Assembly (NCBI GenBank): GCA_019054805.1
Contig: JAHQIY010000001.1
Coordinates: 11,422,501-11,486,500, forward strand
Origin: Brachionus manjavacas
Lineage: Eukaryota > Rotifera > Eurotatoria > Ploima > Brachionidae
Length of the DNA: 64,000 nucleotides
Direction: 5' to 3'
The position numbers and the translations under genes were made by a program. The stretch's first letter is position 1. The number at the start of each line of letters is the position of its first letter. Below the pieces are notes generated by a model, which worked only from the letters and a program-made list of their open reading frames with translations, was not told where the DNA came from and did no database searches. Shown here piece by piece: positions 63,781-64,000 of the stretch.

Positions 63781-64000
63781 AATCTGTTTATTTAAAATTT
63801 TAAAAAAATGAATTTAAGGACTAAAGTAGCTAAGAGCTATTCAGTCAAAAGAAATATAACAAAACCAAAAAGTCAAAAGAAAAAAGCGGGAGAATGAAAC
63901 TAAATGTCTCCCTCAATGACATTAACGAGGATTTAAAGGGTAATTAAATAGGAAATAATTAAAATTGACTCATAAAACATGGAATATATAAGCAATTGAA
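63781..64000. other. Window end, nothing recognised
   Basis: AT-rich, with no supported feature. Confidence 0.4.

Noticed and set aside
1-64000. CRISPR arrays, bacterial operons, phage modules
   Set aside because: Splice sites, poly(A) signals, animal gene families and LINEs show eukaryotic nuclear DNA; no regularly spaced direct repeats of CRISPR type exist.

Overview
This is a nuclear segment of a very AT-rich (low-GC) animal genome with introns of about 46-63 bp, single-exon and multi-exon genes, and a heavy load of decayed transposons. No cDNA or database was available. The compact introns, extreme AT richness, many 5'-truncated LINEs, and a secreted PAN-like plus LamG-type protein fit a small protostome such as a monogonont rotifer. 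That is an inference from style, not an identification.

Recognisable host genes, left to right, are: akirin (10307-10957, +); AIMP1/p43, four exons (17223-18324, +); a putative 38-residue two-exon microprotein (18450-19032, +); DNAJC9, two exons (20225-21328, -), divergent across about 200 bp from a DDIAS/Noxin-like OB-fold gene with three exons (21533-22266, +); a small heat-shock protein with two alpha-crystallin domains (23021-23767, +); TEX2, an SMP-domain lipid-transfer protein with two exons and a 4.2 kb intron (27406-33825, -); the 3' part of a PAN-like/LamG secreted-protein gene (36059-36895, +); a FoxJ1-like forkhead factor (46013-51923, -), whose start codon lies on a 7-nt coding first exon across a 4 kb intron; and a Cys-rich single-pass membrane protein (54620-55126, -). 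The genes do not form a pathway. The only layout suggesting shared control is the DNAJC9/DDIAS-like divergent pair.

The rest is mostly repeat relics. They include non-LTR retrotransposons of at least five kinds (Jockey-like, CR1-like with (CTA)n tails, an RTE-like element with a 15-bp target duplication, and others), a Ty3/gypsy integrase fragment, and a piggyBac relic inside the TEX2 intron. Non-autonomous DNA transposons with clear ends are also present: three hAT-type elements with 8-bp target duplications, two of them nested inside LINEs, and a Tc1/mariner-type MITE behind akirin. Two intra-window duplications stand out: about 0.8-0.9 kb at 2.7-3.6 kb and 7.2-8.0 kb, and about 0.39 kb at 26.4 kb and 35.8 kb. 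The second carries a spare copy of the PAN-like exon.

Most curious are the two-exon microprotein gene, the 4-residue insertion in the FoxJ1 DNA-binding domain that begins like a splice donor, the orphan PAN exon, the matching hairpin-plus-tail 3' ends of unrelated LINE copies, and several open coding-like patches that match nothing I recognise.
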